A stretch of 64,000 bases of DNA from an uncultured Lachnospiraceae bacterium (GCA_910579285.1 CAJTTT010000008.1:55870-119869); one strand, 5' to 3'. Counted from the first letter of the stretch, positions 9,328 through 18,383 are shown. Numbers and translations are program-made. Notes: generated from the letters alone by a model not told the origin.

Positions 9328-9718
9328 TTTTTAAAGGTCTGCCTGACGAAAGTACTAATTATAAATTTTAATTTATATTTTCTTTCTTTTTTCTTTCGAA
9401 TTCTGACACATCACATTCACAAATGGCCTGTATAGTATTAATTGTAGTTAAGACAGAGCCAGATACAAAATCCGGCCCGCAGGAATTTATGAATCAGATT
9501 CTTCGGCGGTGGTTATACTACACTTACAATGGAGTCGCCGGCGCTGGACTGGTGCCGACCGGCTTCGACTAACCATAACAGCATGCCTTTAAAGCTGCTG
9601 TTGACATATATTTGAACCAACATTTCTATCCTTCTCACACACAGAAGCGGCGCCCCATATGGAGCGCCGTTTCTGATGTAATTTATATGTTGACTTTTAT
9701 GATGCAAAGTTTCTTACG
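9328..9718. other. Intergenic region between fabT-like and Uma2 genes
   Basis: About 390 bases without a convincing gene. It holds a strong hairpin (9642-9674) and, at about 9520-9600, GC-rich sequence able to pair with itself. A short plus-strand frame there (ATG 9530, 28 codons) ends MPLKLLLTYI. I cannot assign it; it may be a dispersed intergenic repeat. A 64-codon minus-strand frame over the same DNA is not credible. Confidence 0.4.
9642..9674. repeat. Strong intergenic hairpin
   Basis: CAGAAGCGGCGCC and its near-perfect complement ending CGCCGTTTCTG pair around a CATATG-containing loop, with one mismatch. There is no T-run on either side, so it is not a standard terminator. It could be a REP-like palindrome or an mRNA-end stabiliser for the Uma2 gene. 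Confidence 0.55.
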
Positions 9719-10300
9719 CTAATCCAGTTCCAGCTCCGAAAAGTCTATATACAGATCGTCATAAATTCCCACTCTAACGCGGTCTGAAAAAGAATACCGC
9801 TCAGCCTCTTCGCCCAGTTCAAACCGATACACACTGACAGCGTCCCGTTCCCGATCTACAATCCAGTATTCCCGCACCCCCGTTTCCCGGTAAAGCGCCA
9901 GTTTCTGCTCGTAGTCCTGTTTTCTGGTGGACGGCGACACAATCTCAATAACCCAGTCCGGCGAACCCTGACAGCCTTTCTCCTCCAGTCTGTACCTGTC
10001 GCAAACCACGGATATATCCGGGATCAGATAGTTATATTTATCCCTCTTAATAAATGCGCCAAGCCCCATATAAACTTTACACTGTCTGTTGTTTTTCTTT
10101 AAGTACAGCTTGATCAGCCAGAACAGCTCCCCGAGAATATCCTGATGGGATTCCCCAGGCGCCTGCATGATAAACATCTCGCCGTCAACCAGCTCCGCCC
10201 TCACATCACCAGGAAGCGCATCCACATCTTCAAATGTGCAACGTTTTCCGCCTTCCATTACCACAAATCTTTCCTCTCTTTCCGCTCGTGCATAGTCCAT
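9719..10300 (-). CDS. Uma2 family (DUF820) restriction-endonuclease-fold protein
   Basis: Protein of 193 residues in the Uma2/DUF820 family. The PD-(D/E)XK-like core is visible as PD at 94-95 (IPDISVV), E119 in DWVIEIVSPST and K127 after it, then EQKLALYRETGVREYWIVD, the family helix-strand. AGGAGGAAGGTTT precedes ATG 10300. Family members are common in Firmicutes and cyanobacteria, often in many copies, and their biological role is not established. It is a stand-alone gene between unrelated neighbours. Confidence 0.88.
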   Translation of the reverse strand: MDYARAEREERFVVMEGGKRCTFEDVDALPGDVRAELVDGEMFIMQAPGESHQDILGELFWLIKLYLKKNNRQCKVYMGLGAFIKRDKYNYLIPDISVVCDRYRLEEKGCQGSPDWVIEIVSPSTRKQDYEQKLALYRETGVREYWIVDRERDAVSVYRFELGEEAERYSFSDRVRVGIYDDLYIDFSELELD

Positions 10301-10554
10301 AAACCTTCCTCCTGTTCCGCAGGAGACATCTGCACTGAATCTCCCGCTTTTAAATTGTGTTGGTTGGATTTAAAAGCATAGAAATTCTGAAACGCAGACT
10401 GGAAAACCAAACATATATGCCGGTTTTATTTGACTCCGGCGCAAAATGCCGCGCCGAACATTTATTATCGAGAAACTAATATGCTTTGTGCTTATTATAG
10501 ACAGCTTAAATTGATATGTCAAGAACGAAAATCCGTTTCTTATATCCCCCAACA

Positions 10555-11100
10555 CTAAGCGAGCATCTTCCCTGCCAGCACAATACTTGCCGCAATTCCT
10601 GCCAGCGTGGCCAGCAGCGCCCCCTTAAGTGTATGACGCGTCTTTGTGACCTTTGCCGCCAGAAAGTATACGCTCATCGTATAAAAAATCGTTTCCGTGC
10701 AGCTCATCATTATGGACGTGGTGAGTCCTGCCAGGGAATCCGGCCCATGATTTTTAAATATATCCAGGACCAGCCCTGTGGCCGCCGAAGAGGAAAACAT
10801 CTTAACGAACATAAGCGGAACCAGTTCGGAAGAAAATCCGAGTCTGGCCGCAACACCGCCAAACAGTCCTCCGACAAATTCCAGAAAGCCGGAAGCCCGC
10901 AGAACGCCCACCGCTACCATCAGCCCGATTAAGGTGGGCATGATCTGAATTACCGTCTGAAAGCCATCCTTCGCGCCCCGGATGAAATCCTCATACACGT
11001 TACAGCGGTTGGAGATGCCGTAAGCCACAATATAAAAAAGAATGACCGGAATAATGATGTTGGAAATATTGGATAGGACAGATGCCATACGCAGACCCAT
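10555..11100 (-). CDS. spmB: Spore maturation protein B
   Basis: Integral membrane protein of 181 residues matching SpmB, which with SpmA helps dehydrate the spore core. It has four or five hydrophobic segments and the conserved stretches RGAKDGFQTVIQIMPTLIGL, FSSSAATGLVLDIF and MSCTETIFYTM, a nucleoside-transporter-like gate motif. Start ATG 11100 is used; ATG 11088 (MASVLSN) is possible, and neither has a clear ribosome site. The partner spmA is at 32695-33393, 22 kb away, whereas the two are normally adjacent. Confidence 0.92.
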   Translation of the reverse strand: MGLRMASVLSNISNIIIPVILFYIVAYGISNRCNVYEDFIRGAKDGFQTVIQIMPTLIGLMVAVGVLRASGFLEFVGGLFGGVAARLGFSSELVPLMFVKMFSSSAATGLVLDIFKNHGPDSLAGLTTSIMMSCTETIFYTMSVYFLAAKVTKTRHTLKGALLATLAGIAASIVLAGKMLA

Positions 11101-11285
11101 AAACTGGTTTTGTAAAAATTTATGCTCAATCCGCCGCTTTTATCCCTGCACAAATGTTGATAAATGACAGAAATACTGCTACGATATATCATGTCAGCAA
11201 AAAAGCGGCGGTCTTTCGGCTTAACCCGGCATAAATCGGCACATGCCATAAGAAACGCCTGCACAGCTGTAGAACGGAGATTTTT

Positions 11286-11783
11286 ATGGCACAGTCAAAT
11301 ATAACGGTTCTCGCTGCCCTGATCGGCTTCATCGCCTTTATGGCAGCGCTCATCATACTGATTGATTTTTTCCTCCGCCGCAGGCGGGACCGGCGCGCCA
11401 GCAGAATGGACGAGCTGGAAGGACATGATTTTGAATTTTTCTGCGCTGATCTTCTGCGGGCCCAGGGCTTTATTGATGTGGAAGTTACCCGTGGAAGCGG
11501 TGACTTCGGCGTAGATATTCTGGCGGAGAAGGACGGTGTCACCTATGCTGTCCAGTGCAAACGCTACAACAGCCCCGTCGGCGTGGAGGCTGTGCTTCGC
11601 ACCTATGGCGGTCAGGCTTACTATGAGCGCATGGTTGGCGCCGTTATGACAAACCAGTATTTTACCTCACCCGCCGTGGAAGCCGCGAAAAAACTGCGCA
11701 TTCTGCTCTGGGACAGAGGATATATGGACGCCATGATGGAAGAAAGCTGCTCTCGAAACAGCCGGCAGCATCAGTCATCCTAA
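11286..11783 (+). CDS. Membrane-anchored Mrr-type restriction-endonuclease-fold protein
   Basis: Protein of 165 residues: one transmembrane helix at about 8-30, a basic stop-transfer run (RRRRDRR), then a Mrr_cat/PF04471 nuclease fold. Active-site residues visible are D77 in GDFGVDI and Q90-x-K92 in VQCKRY, a QxK variant also found in active Mrr-like enzymes. GGAG precedes ATG 11286. With the C-terminal domain facing the cytoplasm it could cut DNA near the membrane, but no methyltransferase or defence partner is adjacent. Such anchored Mrr-like proteins are widespread and uncharacterised. Confidence 0.85.
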   Translation: MAQSNITVLAALIGFIAFMAALIILIDFFLRRRRDRRASRMDELEGHDFEFFCADLLRAQGFIDVEVTRGSGDFGVDILAEKDGVTYAVQCKRYNSPVGVEAVLRTYGGQAYYERMVGAVMTNQYFTSPAVEAAKKLRILLWDRGYMDAMMEESCSRNSRQHQSS

Positions 11784-11830
11784 GTTTGATTTCATGTCCC
11801 GGATAAAAAAGAAAAGGAAGGTAACAGCCT

Positions 11831-12958
11831 ATGTCCCAACTAAAGAAATACCCTCTCAGCGATATCCCCCATTACAAAGTGCACGGGCGCACAGTCCCCG
11901 GAACATGCCCGCTGCCGCTCTTTTTTAATGGAAGCGCGGTGGAACTGAACGTGTCCGGCTCTGAACTTTGGGTTGATCTGGAAGTCAGCTGGCACACTCT
12001 TGAAATGTGGGTGACCATAGAAGTCAACCAGGAACTTATAAGCCGGCAGATGCTCATGTCGGGAGTCCAATCTTTGTGTCTGTTCCGCGGCATGAATGAA
12101 GAACCCGTCAAAAATGTGCGTATCACGAGAGAAACACAGGCCATGATTGAAGACGAGGACTGCTGCCTCATCGTCCGCGGCTTTCAGGCAAACGGCAGCT
12201 TTTATCCTGTTCCCAAAGGAAAATATACCCTGGAATTTGTGGGTGACAGCATTACCTCCGGGGAAGGCACCTATGGGGCGAAAGGGGATCTCGACTGGAT
12301 TCCGATGTACATGAGCTACAGCCGCGATTACGCGAAAATGACCGCAGAAGCCCTCGGCGCGGACGCCTATATCATCTCCAAGGGCGGCTGGGGCGTATTG
12401 TCCGGCTGGGACAACAACCCGAACTGCAAAATTCCCTCCCGATACGAACAGCTCTGCGGTCTCTGCTGCGGTCCGAAAAATGAAAGCCTCGGCGCTTTCA
12501 CGCCTTACGACTTTTCCGCAAGAAAGACGGACGCAGTGATCGTCAATCTGGGAACCAACGATGCCTCCGCTTTCCAGCAGCCTGCCTGGCATGACCCCGC
12601 CACGGGACAGACCTTTAAGCAGCATCTGAACCCGGACGGCACTTTTATGGAGGCGGATTTAAACCGTTTCAAGGATGCCGTGGTCTCCTTCCTGCAGGTG
12701 CTTCGGAAATGTAACCCGCAGGCACATATTGTCTGGTGCTACGGTATGATTGGCTACGATCTTTCCTTCGCGATCAATGACGCCATGACCCGCTATATGA
12801 AGGAAAGCGGCGATCACAACGTCATTTACCTGCAGCTGCCGCACCTCACCGAGGAAACCGTCGGCTCCAACAACCATCCGGGAGAGCCTTCCCATCGGCG
12901 GGCAGCACGATTGCTGACAGAATATCTGCAGGATTATTTTTCAGGAATCCATAATTGA
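11831..12958 (+). CDS. SGNH/GDSL hydrolase, CE2-like carbohydrate esterase
   Basis: Probable acetyl esterase of 375 residues. An N-terminal beta-rich domain (about 1-130) precedes an SGNH hydrolase domain with nucleophile serine in FVGDSITSGEG near residue 140, the oxyanion asparagine in NLGTNDAS and a catalytic histidine in HPGEPSHRRAA. This two-domain layout matches carbohydrate esterase family 2, which deacetylates xylan and other polysaccharides. No signal peptide is present, so it likely acts on imported acetylated oligosaccharides. AAGGAAGG precedes ATG 11831, and a terminator follows at 12964. The exact substrate is unknown. Confidence 0.85.
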   Translation: MSQLKKYPLSDIPHYKVHGRTVPGTCPLPLFFNGSAVELNVSGSELWVDLEVSWHTLEMWVTIEVNQELISRQMLMSGVQSLCLFRGMNEEPVKNVRITRETQAMIEDEDCCLIVRGFQANGSFYPVPKGKYTLEFVGDSITSGEGTYGAKGDLDWIPMYMSYSRDYAKMTAEALGADAYIISKGGWGVLSGWDNNPNCKIPSRYEQLCGLCCGPKNESLGAFTPYDFSARKTDAVIVNLGTNDASAFQQPAWHDPATGQTFKQHLNPDGTFMEADLNRFKDAVVSFLQVLRKCNPQAHIVWCYGMIGYDLSFAINDAMTRYMKESGDHNVIYLQLPHLTEETVGSNNHPGEPSHRRAARLLTEYLQDYFSGIHN

Positions 12959-12963
12959 CACAA

Positions 12964-12998
12964 AAACGCCTCTCTGTCAACTGCGCAAAGAGGCGTTT
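12964..12998. terminator. Bidirectional terminator
   Basis: AAACGCCTCT (12964-12973) pairs with AGAGGCGTTT (12989-12998). It lies between the convergent esterase and ROK kinase genes and can serve both, although the T-runs are short. Confidence 0.75.
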
Positions 12999-13010
12999 CC
13001 TTATTTCATC

Positions 13011-13886
13011 CTATTTTCTTTCCAGCTCCATCATTCCCAGCTTCAGCGCTCCCATGATGCCCTGCTTATCGTCCAGACTCTGCACCACGATATAGCTGTC
13101 CAGATCTGCGATCTCCTTCGTCCTGATATAATCGTTCATCAGCTCCTTAAACTTCTCACGCACCAGCGGCAGAAGCTGTGTCTGATGCATGACGCCGCCG
13201 CCAAGTATGATGCGCTGCGGGGAAACAAGCATGGTATAATCCACAAGCGCCTGTGCAATATAGTACGCCTCCATCTCCCAGACCTCGGCCTTGTCGGCAA
13301 GCTCGACTGCTTTCTTTCCCCATCTTCCCTCGATGGCAGGACCGGCCGCCAGACCTTCCATACAGTTTTTGTGGAAAGGGCAGAAGCCCTCGTATGTATC
13401 TTCCGGGTGTCTGTTCAGCAGCACATGTCCGCCCTCCGGGTGCATCATTCCGTGTATGAGGTTGCCGTCAACGATCACGCCCACGCCCACACCTGTGCCG
13501 ATCGTGATGTAGATGCAGCTGTGCAGTCCCTTCGCAATACCCCAGGTGTACTCACCAAGTGCAGAGCCATTGACATCGGTATCGAATCCTACGGGCACAC
13601 CCAGTTCCCTCTTAAAGGCGCCCACGATATCACAGTTCTGCCACGCAAGCTTCGGTGTGGTAGTGATATAGCCGTACGTTTCAGACGTTCTGTCCACGTC
13701 AATCGGTCCGAAACACCCGATGCCGAGCGCCTCGATCTCTTTCCCCTTAAAAAAGGAAAGGAGTTTCGGCACAGTAATCTCCGGCGTCTCTGTGGGAATG
13801 GAAATCTGCTCCAGAATCTCACCTTTTTCGTTTCCGATGGCACACACCATCTTTGTGCCGCCTGCCTCCAATGCTCCTAATACCAT
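13011..13886 (-). CDS. ROK-family fructokinase-like sugar kinase
   Basis: Sugar kinase of 291 residues. It has the ROK N-terminal phosphate motif (GALEAGGTKMVCAIG), a catalytic aspartate in FDTDVNGSALGE, GTGVGVGVI, and a zinc-site run with His and Cys residues (HPEGGHVLL, then CPFHKNCMEG). This short ROK form matches Bacillus YdhR/GmuE and ScrK fructokinases, making phosphorylation of fructose (or mannose) likely. GGAGGTATTAC precedes ATG 13886. It is the last gene of a minus-strand run of sugar genes (18292 to 13011). Confidence 0.88.
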   Translation of the reverse strand: MVLGALEAGGTKMVCAIGNEKGEILEQISIPTETPEITVPKLLSFFKGKEIEALGIGCFGPIDVDRTSETYGYITTTPKLAWQNCDIVGAFKRELGVPVGFDTDVNGSALGEYTWGIAKGLHSCIYITIGTGVGVGVIVDGNLIHGMMHPEGGHVLLNRHPEDTYEGFCPFHKNCMEGLAAGPAIEGRWGKKAVELADKAEVWEMEAYYIAQALVDYTMLVSPQRIILGGGVMHQTQLLPLVREKFKELMNDYIRTKEIADLDSYIVVQSLDDKQGIMGALKLGMMELERK

Positions 13887-14006
13887 GTAATACCTCCATT
13901 CTGAGACGTTCCACGCCTCCTGTATTTGTAATCATGCACATCTAACTGCCTGTGCTGTAAAACTCTTCGCCGGCCCCCAGGCGTCCATCCGTCATCCGAA
14001 CGCCCT

Positions 14007-15377
14007 CTACTGCGCTCCCACAATCTCTCTCGCCACAAATACCCCGCTGGCGGACGCGTGGGACAGGGAATGGGTCACCCCGCTGCCGTCCCCGATGATG
14101 TAGAGCCCTTTGTACTTCGTCTCCAGATGCTCATCGATCTCCACTTCCATATTGTAGAACTTAACCTCCACACCATACATCAGCGTATCATCGTTGGCCG
14201 TGCCGGGCGCAATCTTGTCAAGCGCATAGATCATCTCGATAATGCCGTCCAGGATGCGCTTCGGAAGCACAAGGCTTAAATCTCCCGGTGTTGCGGCCAG
14301 AGTAGGCTCAATGATCCCCTCCTCAATCCGCTTGGCGTTGCTCCTTCTGCCCCGCACCAGATCTCCGAACCGCTGTACAATCACACCTCCGCCCAGCATA
14401 TTGGACAGTCTGGCAATGCTCTCCCCGTAGCCGTTGCTGTCCTTAAACGGCTCTGAGAAATGCTTCGCAACGAGAAGGGCAAAGTTTGTATTTTCCGTCT
14501 GCTTCTCCGCCCCCTCATAACTGTGGCCGTTGACCGTCACGATCCCGTTCGTATTCTCATTGACCACAATTCCATGCGGATTCATGCAGAAAGTTCTCAC
14601 ACTGTCCTCAAATTTTTCTGTGCGGTAAACGATTTTGCTCTCATATAGTTCGTCTGTCAGATGGGAGAATATCACCGCCGGAAGCTCCACGCGCACACCG
14701 ATGTCTACCCGGTTCGATTTCGTGGGGATGGCAAGCTCCCCGCAGACCTTCTCCATCCATTTGCTGCCGCTTCTCCCAACAGATATGACACACTTGTCAC
14801 ATTCATAGGCGTCCTTTTCGCAGATCACGCGATAGCCGTCTTCCATCCGCTCCACCGAAAGAACCGGCGTATCAAAGTAAAACTCCACCTGATTTTTCAG
14901 TTCTGCATACAGATTTTCCAGAACAATATAATTGATGTCCGTCCCCAGATGGCGCACGGAAGCGTCCAGCAGATTCAGATTATTCTGCAGGCACAGCTTC
15001 TTGAAATGGGTTCCTGCCGTAGAATACAGTCTCGTCCCCTCGCCGCCGTACTTCATGTTGATCTCGTCCACATAGCGCATCAGCTCTATGGCCTTTTTCT
15101 TCCCCACATGCTCGTGGAGCGTACCGCCGAAATCGTTGGTAATATTATATTTTCCGTCAGAAAAGGCGCCTGCGCCGCCAAAACCGCTCATAATTGAGCA
15201 GCAGGAACACTTCACACAAGATTTCACCTTGTCTCCGTCAATGGGGCACTTCCGCCTCTCCAGCGCATGTCCTACCTCAAATACTGCTATCTTCAGATCC
15301 GCCTTCTGCCGCATCAGCTCGTAAGCCGAATAGATGCCGCCCGGCCCCGCGCCGATGATAATTACGTCATATTTCAT
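14007..15377 (-). CDS. FAD-dependent oxidoreductase (COG2509-like)
   Basis: Flavoprotein of 456 residues. The dinucleotide-binding motif GAGPGGIYSAYEL is at the N-terminus, a cysteine-rich stretch CVKCSCCSIMSGFGGAGAF follows near residues 53-75, and a C-terminal FAD contact GDGSGVTHSLSHASASG closes the fold. This matches the uncharacterised FAD-dependent dehydrogenases of COG2509. ATG 15377 is preferred because GGAGGTGTAT lies directly upstream. It follows a uridine phosphorylase gene by about 50 bases and probably shares its transcript. The substrate is not known, and the link to sugar metabolism is by position only. Confidence 0.85.
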   Translation of the reverse strand: MKYDVIIIGAGPGGIYSAYELMRQKADLKIAVFEVGHALERRKCPIDGDKVKSCVKCSCCSIMSGFGGAGAFSDGKYNITNDFGGTLHEHVGKKKAIELMRYVDEINMKYGGEGTRLYSTAGTHFKKLCLQNNLNLLDASVRHLGTDINYIVLENLYAELKNQVEFYFDTPVLSVERMEDGYRVICEKDAYECDKCVISVGRSGSKWMEKVCGELAIPTKSNRVDIGVRVELPAVIFSHLTDELYESKIVYRTEKFEDSVRTFCMNPHGIVVNENTNGIVTVNGHSYEGAEKQTENTNFALLVAKHFSEPFKDSNGYGESIARLSNMLGGGVIVQRFGDLVRGRRSNAKRIEEGIIEPTLAATPGDLSLVLPKRILDGIIEMIYALDKIAPGTANDDTLMYGVEVKFYNMEVEIDEHLETKYKGLYIIGDGSGVTHSLSHASASGVFVAREIVGAQ

Positions 15378-15427
15378 ATACACCTCCATATCGGAACCGT
15401 GTTTTGCAGTGACACGTTTTCCTTCTC

Positions 15428-16198
15428 TCAGTCTCTCCCGATCAAGCCGCGCACCGCCTCCACAGCCACCCGGATCGCCATGTCCGTGTCATGCACCACC
15501 GGATTTTCCAAACCCAGTTTCTCCCGTTCCTGATTTGCCACCACAAGGAAACAGGCCCCGGCCCTCACCCGCAGATAACTCGCCACCGTAAAGAGCGCCG
15601 CCGATTCCATCTCGGAGGCCAGACATCCAAGTCTTTTCCATGCTTCCCACTTATTCATCAGTTCATAACTTACCGGCTTCGTCTCCGGCTCATGCTGTCC
15701 ATAAAAAGAATCCTTGGCCTGCACCACGCCCGTGTGGAAAGGACAGCCCTTCACCCTCGCCGCCTCCACGAGCGCATTGGCCACCTCCAGATTCGCCACC
15801 GCCGGGAACTCAACGGGCGCATACTCCCTGCTCGTCCCCTCCATGCGGATCGCCCCGGTGGCAATCACAACGTCACCGCTCTTTACCTCTTTCTGCATAC
15901 CGCCGCATGTGCCGATGCGCAGGAAAGTATCCGCACCGCAGCGCACAAGCTCCTCCATCGCAATGGCTGCAGAAGGGCCGCCGATGCCCGTGGAAGTCAC
16001 GCTGACCTTTACTCCGTCCAGCGTTCCAGTGTAAGTAATATATTCCCTGTTATCCGCTATCAGAACAGGATCGTCAAAATACTGTGCAATCTTCACGCAC
16101 CGCTTGGGATCACCGGGCATAATCACATAACGCCCCACTTCCCCCGCCGCCACCTGTATGTGATACTGTCTGTCTGCATCCTCCGAATAATTCTTCAT
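15428..16198 (-). CDS. udp: Uridine phosphorylase-like nucleoside phosphorylase
   Basis: Nucleoside phosphorylase of 256 residues, NP-I family, closest in pattern to uridine phosphorylase. Visible are the phosphate-binding loops MPGDPKR and RIGTCGG, the GIGGPSAAI turn and the ribose-binding EMESAAL. It splits a nucleoside with phosphate into base and (deoxy)ribose-1-phosphate in the cytoplasm. ATG 16198 is chosen for AAAGGA upstream. It is followed by the FAD gene and preceded by an aldolase and a PfkB kinase, which suggests that the sugar phosphate is further processed to C2/C3 units. Confidence 0.9.
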   Translation of the reverse strand: MKNYSEDADRQYHIQVAAGEVGRYVIMPGDPKRCVKIAQYFDDPVLIADNREYITYTGTLDGVKVSVTSTGIGGPSAAIAMEELVRCGADTFLRIGTCGGMQKEVKSGDVVIATGAIRMEGTSREYAPVEFPAVANLEVANALVEAARVKGCPFHTGVVQAKDSFYGQHEPETKPVSYELMNKWEAWKRLGCLASEMESAALFTVASYLRVRAGACFLVVANQEREKLGLENPVVHDTDMAIRVAVEAVRGLIGRD

Positions 16199-16279
16199 GC
16201 GAAATCCTTTCTTTCTGCCGCTGCGTGCAGCCGTTCGCTCACCGCGGCATGAAAACATATGGTCCGGCTTATCCCGCGA

Positions 16280-17146
16280 TCAATCTGCCAGCGCAAACAT
16301 CCGTATCGCCGCCTTTACGTCCTCCTTCATGGCGTCCCTTCCGGCCATAGAAAGGGAGGAGAAAAAGACAGGCTCCTGCGCCTGCAGGGTTTTTAGATAT
16401 TCCGCCGCACCGTTTCCCCCGGCCTTGTCCATATAAGTAAAGTAGTTAATCTTGCGCACACCTGCCCGGACTGCCTTATGGTAGTCCTCCCGGCTGACGC
16501 CGGAGCCTCCGTGCATCACAACGGGAATGTCGTCCGCAAGTGCACGCACGTTTCTCACCACGTCAAAATCCAGCTTCGGCTCCGCGAGGTAGATGCCGTG
16601 CGTGGTCCCAAACGAACAGGCAAGCGCATCAATTCCGCTCTCTTCCACAAAGGCCTTCGCCTGCTCCGGATCCGTATAAATCTTTGTATCATCCGGCTCT
16701 GTGCCCGTATCTCCGGCGCCTGATTCACGCCTGCCCATGCTGCCCAGCTCCGCCTCCACAGATGCGCCTGTTTTCGCCGCAAGGGCCACCGCCTGTTTTG
16801 TATTTTTCATATTTTCCTCGTAGGAAAGCGTGGAGCCGTCATACATAATTCCCGTGAAACCAAGCTCCAGCGCACGCTCCAGATACGCCAGCGTCTCACC
16901 GTGATCCAGATGCACGCAGACGGGAACGGAAGCCTTCTTCGCCTGCTCCACCATAACCGGGCCGATCAGCTCCAGCGGAACCCACGATTCATGGCACTGT
17001 GCAAACTGGATAATCACCGGGGCATCCAGCTCCTCGGCCGCGCCCAGTACAGCCTGCAGGCTTTCCAGATTCGCCGCGTTAAAAGCGCCAATCCCAATGT
17101 TCTTCTCCTCTGCAAGTTTCATTATTTCCTTTAAGGTTACTAACAT
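16280..17146 (-). CDS. Class II ketose-bisphosphate aldolase
   Basis: Aldolase of 288 residues of the FbaA/GatY/KbaY family. Zinc ligands are visible in VHLDHGE (near 83), EAELGSMGR, THGIY and HGGSGV, the last also holding phosphate. It cleaves a ketose (bis)phosphate to dihydroxyacetone phosphate and an aldehyde. GGAGGAGAGCAT precedes ATG 17146. It is only 18 bases downstream of a PfkB kinase and ahead of a uridine phosphorylase, so its substrate may be a nucleoside-derived or tagatose/fructose-type sugar phosphate rather than the glycolytic one. Confidence 0.92.
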   Translation of the reverse strand: MLVTLKEIMKLAEEKNIGIGAFNAANLESLQAVLGAAEELDAPVIIQFAQCHESWVPLELIGPVMVEQAKKASVPVCVHLDHGETLAYLERALELGFTGIMYDGSTLSYEENMKNTKQAVALAAKTGASVEAELGSMGRRESGAGDTGTEPDDTKIYTDPEQAKAFVEESGIDALACSFGTTHGIYLAEPKLDFDVVRNVRALADDIPVVMHGGSGVSREDYHKAVRAGVRKINYFTYMDKAGGNGAAEYLKTLQAQEPVFFSSLSMAGRDAMKEDVKAAIRMFALAD

Positions 17147-17164
17147 ATGCTCTCCTCCGCCATC

Positions 17165-18292
17165 CTAATGTCCGTTATATTTCTTCCATCCCTGTGCAAT
17201 CTTCCGCTCCAGCTCTTCAAAAGGCTTTAAGCCGCCAAGCGCGTCATAAGCCTCCACGCAGCATGCCCCCGTCGCCGCCGCCAGATGCATGGCCATCTCC
17301 GGGGGATATCCCTCCAGTATGGCCGTCAGAAAGGCAGCGATGCTCGTATCTCCCGCGCCTGTGCCGGAAAGCACTTTTTCAGGCACATAACTTGCCTCAA
17401 ACCCTGCCTGATCCGCCCACGCAGCCGTATCCAGTTCCAGCTTTGCGCCAATTTCCGATAAAACCTGCTGACTGCCCGTCCGATAATAAATACCCGGCGC
17501 GCCGCACTTAATCAGGAGGATCCTGGCCCCGAAATCCATGCACTGCTGTGCCAGCGGCACAACGTCTTTCTCCACATCCAGAATCTCCGTAATATCCTTG
17601 CCCGCGGCACGCTCCTGCCACTCCTGGAAACGCTCCCGGTCAAGCATAAAACAAAGCTCTTCCACACTGGGAACGAGAATGTCCACATAGGGAATCACCT
17701 GTTCCAGAATGTGCCTCCAATCCACCTGTCCCGCTTCCGAATCCGGGTCTATTGCCGCAAAGTCAAGGGAAGTGGCGGCGCCGCACGCCTTTGCACGCCT
17801 CATCATGGCTATCAGTTCTGCGCCGTCCCGCTCATACATGGAACGCATAATCGGCGGATAGCCGAAATGAAACAGCGCCGCCTCCTCCAGCTTCTCCTGT
17901 GGAATATCAGCCGCGCAAAACGTATGGTTCGCCCCCGGATTATGCAGAAAAACGCGGTCAATTCCGGGAACCGCCAGCGCCACCGTATAGGAAGTGGATT
18001 CCTCCCCGGAAACAAGCATTCCTCCGTCTGCATCGTAAGCCCTGAGCACATCGCATACAATCCTGCCGAACACATCGTCTCCGACCTTTCCCATCAGCGA
18101 AACATCCGCGCCAAGAATTTTCATGGCAAGTCCCGTGTTTGCCACAGAACCGCCCGTATGCACGTCCGCCTCCCCTACATGAACCAGTTTGCCAGGCGTC
18201 AGAATATCCCCCAGCTGTTTCGCCTTTTTCCCGTCAAAGACCGGCGTAATATCCAGACAGATATGTCCGGCCGCAATTACTTTTTTGCCCAT
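17165..18292 (-). CDS. PfkB-family carbohydrate kinase
   Basis: Sugar kinase of 375 residues, ribokinase-like fold. The N-terminal PfkB motif appears in HTGGSVANTGLAMKILG, and the C-terminal motif with catalytic aspartate in GTGAGDTSIAAF. ATG 18292 is chosen for GGACGGAGA just upstream. At 375 residues it is longer than usual (about 300), with an extra segment after residue 220. It heads the minus-strand run kinase, aldolase, phosphorylase, FAD enzyme, ROK kinase, so it probably phosphorylates the ketose (phosphate) used by the aldolase. Specificity is not clear from sequence. Confidence 0.88.
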   Translation of the reverse strand: MGKKVIAAGHICLDITPVFDGKKAKQLGDILTPGKLVHVGEADVHTGGSVANTGLAMKILGADVSLMGKVGDDVFGRIVCDVLRAYDADGGMLVSGEESTSYTVALAVPGIDRVFLHNPGANHTFCAADIPQEKLEEAALFHFGYPPIMRSMYERDGAELIAMMRRAKACGAATSLDFAAIDPDSEAGQVDWRHILEQVIPYVDILVPSVEELCFMLDRERFQEWQERAAGKDITEILDVEKDVVPLAQQCMDFGARILLIKCGAPGIYYRTGSQQVLSEIGAKLELDTAAWADQAGFEASYVPEKVLSGTGAGDTSIAAFLTAILEGYPPEMAMHLAAATGACCVEAYDALGGLKPFEELERKIAQGWKKYNGH

Positions 18293-18339
18293 TCCAATTC
18301 TCCGTCCTTTACTCGGCTCCGTTAAATTCCCTATATTCA

Positions 18340-18368
18340 ATTATACAGATTTACCGCCGTAAAGGAAA
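18340..18368 (-). promoter_or_regulatory. Possible promoter of the PfkB-aldolase gene run
   Basis: On the minus strand a perfect TATAAT (18340-18345) lies 17 bases after a weak -35 box, TTTCCT (18363-18368). It would start transcription about 40 bases before ATG 18292. Confidence 0.4.
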
Positions 18369-18383
18369 GACAATATTAGAATT

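Noticed and set aside
9513..9707. 64-codon minus-strand frame
   Set aside because: Runs through a hairpin and self-complementary DNA; no ribosome site or recognisable features.
10370..10555. 61-codon minus-strand frame downstream of spmB
   Set aside because: No ribosome site, no similarity, AT-rich intergenic DNA.
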